From Thermofilum uzonense (lineage in GTDB: Archaea; Thermoproteota; Thermoprotei; Thermofilales; Thermofilaceae), in NCBI RefSeq assembly GCF_000993805.1, contig NZ_CP009961.1, forward strand, positions 396,001 to 460,000: a DNA stretch of 64,000 nucleotides, read 5' to 3'. The position numbers and the translations under genes are program-made. Positions 60,996-64,000 of the stretch are shown here, piece by piece. Under the pieces are notes generated by a model. That model saw only the letters and a list, made by a program, of their open reading frames with translations. It was not told the DNA's origin and ran no database searches. Each line of letters begins with the position of its first letter. Position 1 is the first letter of the stretch.

Positions 60996-62069
60996 TTACT
61001 TTATAATTTTTCCAGTGTCATAGTCCGTGAATATTCCTAACCTAAGAGCAGCATCACTAAAATCCTTACTCCTTATCACCTCAATAAACATTTTGACTGG
61101 ATGCGAATTGACGTGGCTTCCAAGTGTTATAAAATCGAATCTTTCCCTTGAAATAGGTATAAAGTCTAAACCCAGACTCTTAGCTGTCCACAGAGGGCCT
61201 ATCGTTACATCAGCCTTACCGTTTAATACCCTCAGGGCTGCCTCGCGATGCGATACGTAGCTAGAGTCGTAGCCTTTGATCCTGCTATGTATGGCGTGGA
61301 GAGGTATTCCGTATTCTCGGGAAAGTTTCTTGAACAAGTAGTTCAGGAGTATGTGGGTGCCGCTGCCCTTGTTCCTATTTGCTAGCACCACATCTCTTCT
61401 CAGAAGGTCTTCGGGGGAGAAAATGTTTTTAGGGTTGCCTGGAGCCACAATAAATCCTATTTCACGCCAGTAGCCTCTGATAAGCACGAGATCCTTGCCA
61501 TTGTTTTTCTTGATCAAGTGCAAGTTGTATTCACCCGTCTCCGGATCTATTACATGTACCCCCGCCAGGTGCGAGTATCCTTTTAAGAGTAGTTCAAGGC
61601 CCATCTGCGATCCAACTCTTAGGTACTCCGCAGATAAACCCTTCTCAGCAAGAAGTCGGCCGGCTAGTTCTATTCCAGGGCAGTCGCTCCCATAAATGAT
61701 TAAGTCCGGCTTAAGCTGAACATTTTTCAGGGTTTTCTCGAGCATGCTGGCAACAACCCTGTACCTCTCCATCAGGGCTTCCGCTGCAAATGTAAGCTCA
61801 AACCCTCCACCCCTGACACCGCCTCTCTTCTTGTCCGCTAATCGGACTCCGAGTAGCTGCTCGATCTTCTTCAGCCTCAACCATAAAGTCTTATAGTCGA
61901 CGCCAAGCTTTTTGGAGGCTTCCTTTAGAGAGCCCGTATCTGCAAGTGTCTCGAGCAAATGAATATCCTCTTCCGAGACAACCCTCTCGTCGAAAACTAA
62001 CCGTATGCTAATGACCGGTTTTAACTGGGACAAAAGCTTTAGGGTTTTCTCGAGGTCTCTCTCCTCCAA
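60996..62069 (-). CDS. ModE/TupR-like regulator with fused binding-protein domain
   Basis: A 357-residue regulator. Residues 34-110 form a ModE/LysR-type winged helix (LADTGSLKEASKKLGVDYKT, then WLRLKKIEQLLGVRL). Residues 120-357 form a periplasmic-binding-protein-like sensor (LIIYGSDCPGIELAGRLL, GYDSSYVSHREAALRVLNGKADVTIGP), which would bind the metal oxyanion or a related ligand. It lies 55 bp downstream of the tungstate importer operon on the same strand, and is its likely controller. An N-terminal extension of about 30 residues precedes the HTH. Confidence 0.82.
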   Translation of the reverse strand: MEERDLEKTLKLLSQLKPVISIRLVFDERVVSEEDIHLLETLADTGSLKEASKKLGVDYKTLWLRLKKIEQLLGVRLADKKRGGVRGGGFELTFAAEALMERYRVVASMLEKTLKNVQLKPDLIIYGSDCPGIELAGRLLAEKGLSAEYLRVGSQMGLELLLKGYSHLAGVHVIDPETGEYNLHLIKKNNGKDLVLIRGYWREIGFIVAPGNPKNIFSPEDLLRRDVVLANRNKGSGTHILLNYLFKKLSREYGIPLHAIHSRIKGYDSSYVSHREAALRVLNGKADVTIGPLWTAKSLGLDFIPISRERFDFITLGSHVNSHPVKMFIEVIRSKDFSDAALRLGIFTDYDTGKIIK

Positions 62070-62124
62070 GCGGAATCATGGAATTAACGAGGACATGGAT
62101 ATATCTTTGCTTTGCCCGAATAAC

Positions 62125-62829
62125 TTAGATCCACTTAAGTATTTCTTCTTCTCTAAACTCGCCATCGTATACAGCTTTAATCTTCCCTGACACCATAACC
62201 AAGAGCCTGTCGGCCAGAGTTTTTGCCTCGGTTACACTGTGGGAAACAATAATGGCATGGGCCTTTGTCTCGTATACAAACCGCTTTATGAACTCTCGGA
62301 CAAACTCTGCGTTCTGGGGTGCTAGGTGTGCTGTAGGCTCGTCCAGCAAGAGGATTTCAGGCTGGGTGGCAAATGCCCTTGCGAGAGCCAAAAGTTGCTT
62401 CTCGCCGCCAGACAGGTTCTGGGCGTTCTTCCTCGAAAAGCCTGCAAGTCGGAAACGAGCCAGCCACTCCTCCGCTAAAGACTTAGCCCTTGAGGGCTCC
62501 ACCCCTCTAAACCTCAGTGGTAGATAGACGTTCCTGAAAACACTAGCAGTTAGCACTGGGGGCTTCTGGGGGACAAAAGAGATTTTCCTCTGGAATTCGG
62601 GTTTCTCTTTTTCACCGAGCGTGTTCACCTTTACCCCGTTGTATTCTATCTCCCCGGCGTCCGGAGGTATTAACAGTGCCAGCATCTTCAGGAGGGTTGT
62701 CTTTCCAGCACCGTTTGGACCCATGATAACGGTAATTTTCCCTTCTGGGCTCTCTAAACTTACGTTGTCTACTACCTTGTCGTCTCCAAACCTTTTCGTG
62801 AGGTTCTGGGCCCTAAGCACCCTTGACAC
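62125..62829 (-). CDS. tupC: Tungstate/molybdate-type ABC ATPase (TupC-like)
   Basis: A 234-residue ATPase with Walker A GPNGAGKTT, signature LSGGEKQLLALARA and Walker B ILLLDEPTAHLAPQN. The short form without a TOBE domain is typical of the Tup tungstate system. The stop codon of the permease gene overlaps its start by 17 bp. It completes the tupA-tupB-tupC operon. Confidence 0.88.
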   Translation of the reverse strand: MSRVLRAQNLTKRFGDDKVVDNVSLESPEGKITVIMGPNGAGKTTLLKMLALLIPPDAGEIEYNGVKVNTLGEKEKPEFQRKISFVPQKPPVLTASVFRNVYLPLRFRGVEPSRAKSLAEEWLARFRLAGFSRKNAQNLSGGEKQLLALARAFATQPEILLLDEPTAHLAPQNAEFVREFIKRFVYETKAHAIIVSHSVTEAKTLADRLLVMVSGKIKAVYDGEFREEEILKWI

Positions 62830-63478
62830 CCAGCTTGAACCTGAGTATTAATAGTACCGTGTTTATGGCGAGATAGACAAGTGTCAAAACTGCGCCCAGC
62901 CATAATACCATTTCAAACTCCCCTGTATTCGTGTAGAAGACTATTGCAGTGGTTAAAACACGCGTGTAGTACCGTATATTACCTCCAACTATAATTACCG
63001 CTCCAACCTCAGACACAGCCCTCGCGAGTGCAGCCAGCACTCCTCCGAATATCCCAACTCTCGCCTCGTTGAGAGTTAAAAGGAGCTCGTAATGCTTTGG
63101 TATAGCTAAAGACCGGAAGAACTCCTTTGTCTCCTGCGGAAGCGCCTCTATAGCTGTTATCGTCAAGCCTGTTATTATAGGTAGTGTGAGGAGGAACTGC
63201 GCCAATATCATGGCCTCAGGTGTGAAGAGTATTCCTAGGAAGCCGAGAGGCCCTGACCTGGAAAGCAAAAGGTATAGTACGAGGCCCAGTAGTACGGGAG
63301 GAGTTCCCATAAATGTATTTACAAGAGTTACAATTATGTTTTTAAAACGCGTCTGGGAGACGGCAATATAAGCCCCAGTAAAAACGCCCACTAGTGTAGA
63401 GAGGAGGACAGCTATCCCCGAGACCCTCAAGGAGAGAAGAGTTATTTGTATTATCTCGGAATACTCCAAGAAGCCCAC
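62813..63478 (-). CDS. tupB: Tungstate/molybdate-type ABC permease (TupB-like)
   Basis: A 221-residue permease with five to six helices. The ATPase-docking loop reads KEFFRSLAIPKHYELLLTLNEAR, and LARAVSEVGAVIIVGGNIRYYTRVLTTAIV is the TupB/ModB-type region near the C-terminus. It lies 38 bp after the binding-protein gene and overlaps tupC by 17 bp. It forms the homodimeric channel for tungstate or molybdate. Confidence 0.88.
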   Translation of the reverse strand: MGFLEYSEIIQITLLSLRVSGIAVLLSTLVGVFTGAYIAVSQTRFKNIIVTLVNTFMGTPPVLLGLVLYLLLSRSGPLGFLGILFTPEAMILAQFLLTLPIITGLTITAIEALPQETKEFFRSLAIPKHYELLLTLNEARVGIFGGVLAALARAVSEVGAVIIVGGNIRYYTRVLTTAIVFYTNTGEFEMVLWLGAVLTLVYLAINTVLLILRFKLGVKGA

Positions 63479-63516
63479 CGTTCTAAAAAAATTAACTTTT
63501 TTTAAATCCGTCGTGT

Positions 63517-64000
63517 CTAGCTCTTCCCTATCAGGCTCTGGTAGAAGACGACTTGTCCGCTCATCTGGTCGTACTCGTAGGGGTCGTATATTCCCAGCTT
63601 TGTTAGGTTACCAAAGCACACGTTGAAGAGTTTAGCTCCGCCCTTAACGTACGTTCCTATCAAGTTCTGGCCCTCGGGTGAGACTATGAAGGTGACAAAT
63701 AGGAGAGACTCATTGTAATGGACGTGTGGGAACTTCTTGGGGTTTACTGGTATTGCTCGGTAAATGTTAAGGTACAGGGGGTCGCCCTCGTTCAGAATGA
63801 CCAGGTGTATCTTGTCTTTGAAGGCAAGGTAGGTGGATCGGTCTGAGAGAGTGTACCCGTTCAGCTGGTCGGCTACCATGAGCGTCTGGGACATCCCCTG
63901 GCCCGTCTCCTTATACCAGGGCTTGCCCTTGGGGTCAACGCCGGCCATAGACCATAACTGTAGTTCTCTCAAGTGAGTGCCTGACCTGTCTCCTCTTGAG
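63517..64000 (-). CDS. tupA: Tungstate-binding protein TupA, C-terminal part (runs off the window)
   Basis: The frame reads to the right edge of the window, so only the C-terminal 161 residues are seen. The first residues visible are SRGDRSGTHLRELQLW, the conserved TupA ligand-contact motif, followed by WYKETGQGMSQTL and YTLSDRSTYLAF, also typical of TupA. The protein binds tungstate (or molybdate) outside the cell and hands it to TupB. The signal peptide and N-terminal lobe lie beyond 64000. It is the first of the tup genes visible. Confidence 0.9.
   Translation of the reverse strand, partial: SRGDRSGTHLRELQLWSMAGVDPKGKPWYKETGQGMSQTLMVADQLNGYTLSDRSTYLAFKDKIHLVILNEGDPLYLNIYRAIPVNPKKFPHVHYNESLLFVTFIVSPEGQNLIGTYVKGGAKLFNVCFGNLTKLGIYDPYEYDQMSGQVVFYQSLIGKS

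Noticed and set aside
1-64000. CRISPR arrays
   Set aside because: No regularly spaced direct repeats were seen, even near the Cas6 and CARF genes.
1-64000. tRNA and rRNA genes in gaps
   Set aside because: I scanned the intergenic gaps for GTTC-type T-loops and cloverleaf pairing and saw none that fits.

Overview
The window is archaeal and most likely comes from a hyperthermophilic member of the Thermoproteota. Gene content fits a Thermofilum-like organism, but that placement is inference. Direct signs are an sn-glycerol-1-phosphate dehydrogenase for archaeal ether lipids, an archaeal family B DNA polymerase, a CydA/CydA' pair, an APE2256-type CARF protein, many TTG and GTG starts, and AT-rich TATA boxes about 25 bp upstream of start codons, as expected for leaderless transcripts. 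About 60 protein genes are supported. No rRNA, tRNA or CRISPR array was found.

Layout. 1-4.8 kb: a family B DNA polymerase that has lost its proofreading residues, a SWIM zinc-finger protein, a class II amidotransferase, a Gdt1-type cation exporter and egsA. 5.2-11.4 kb: a lactate-permease-like carrier, a hydrogenase-type maturation protease and an iron-type ABC importer. 11.5-14.6 kb: a possible Cys-rich micro-protein, a TrkA-type K+ regulator, an MscS channel and an amino-acid permease. 14.7-17.1 kb: a sulfur-transfer operon (DsrE, TusA, SQR-like flavoprotein, DUF1641), divergent from an orphan CARF/ring-nuclease gene. 18.0-21.3 kb: a compact sugar or polyol module (dehydrogenase, class I aldolase, FGGY kinase) around one bidirectional promoter. 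21.3-24.3 kb: an orphan Cas6 and an S9 peptidase. 24.4-26.2 kb: a TnpB element interrupted by an in-frame stop, with a very GC-rich, hairpin-rich island beside it. 26.2-29.7 kb: three small membrane proteins, an anion permease and a TauE/SafE exporter.

29.8-38.1 kb is a cell-surface region. It holds a candidate pilin, two large exported proteins (one sharing the pilin's N-terminal motif), a membrane-spanning HTH regulator, two unrecognised genes, a degraded gene and a large membrane-anchored protein with two sugar-hydrolase-like barrels. 38.2-42.2 kb is a catabolic operon (cyclase, aminotransferase, DUF1097, DapA-family aldolase) preceded by its probable regulator. Then come a 3-methyladenine glycosylase, CydAA', an MFS carrier, a YjjX NTPase, an archaeo-eukaryotic primase-like protein, a decaying HEPN/MNT toxin-antitoxin pair, a phosphatase-HD fusion and a DASS carrier. 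52.7-64.0 kb is a transport block: a polyamine-type ABC importer, an ECF vitamin-type importer, and a tungstate/molybdate (Tup) importer with a ModE-like regulator. The Tup binding protein runs off the right edge.

The least explained signals are a GC-rich stem-loop present twice, about 31 kb apart, with compensatory stem changes (4931-4996 and 35751-35820), and the GC-rich island at 25.88-26.16 kb. Other points of interest are the orphan Cas6 and CARF genes, the broken tnpB, the decayed HEPN/MNT pair, the primase-like protein and the phosphatase-HD fusion.
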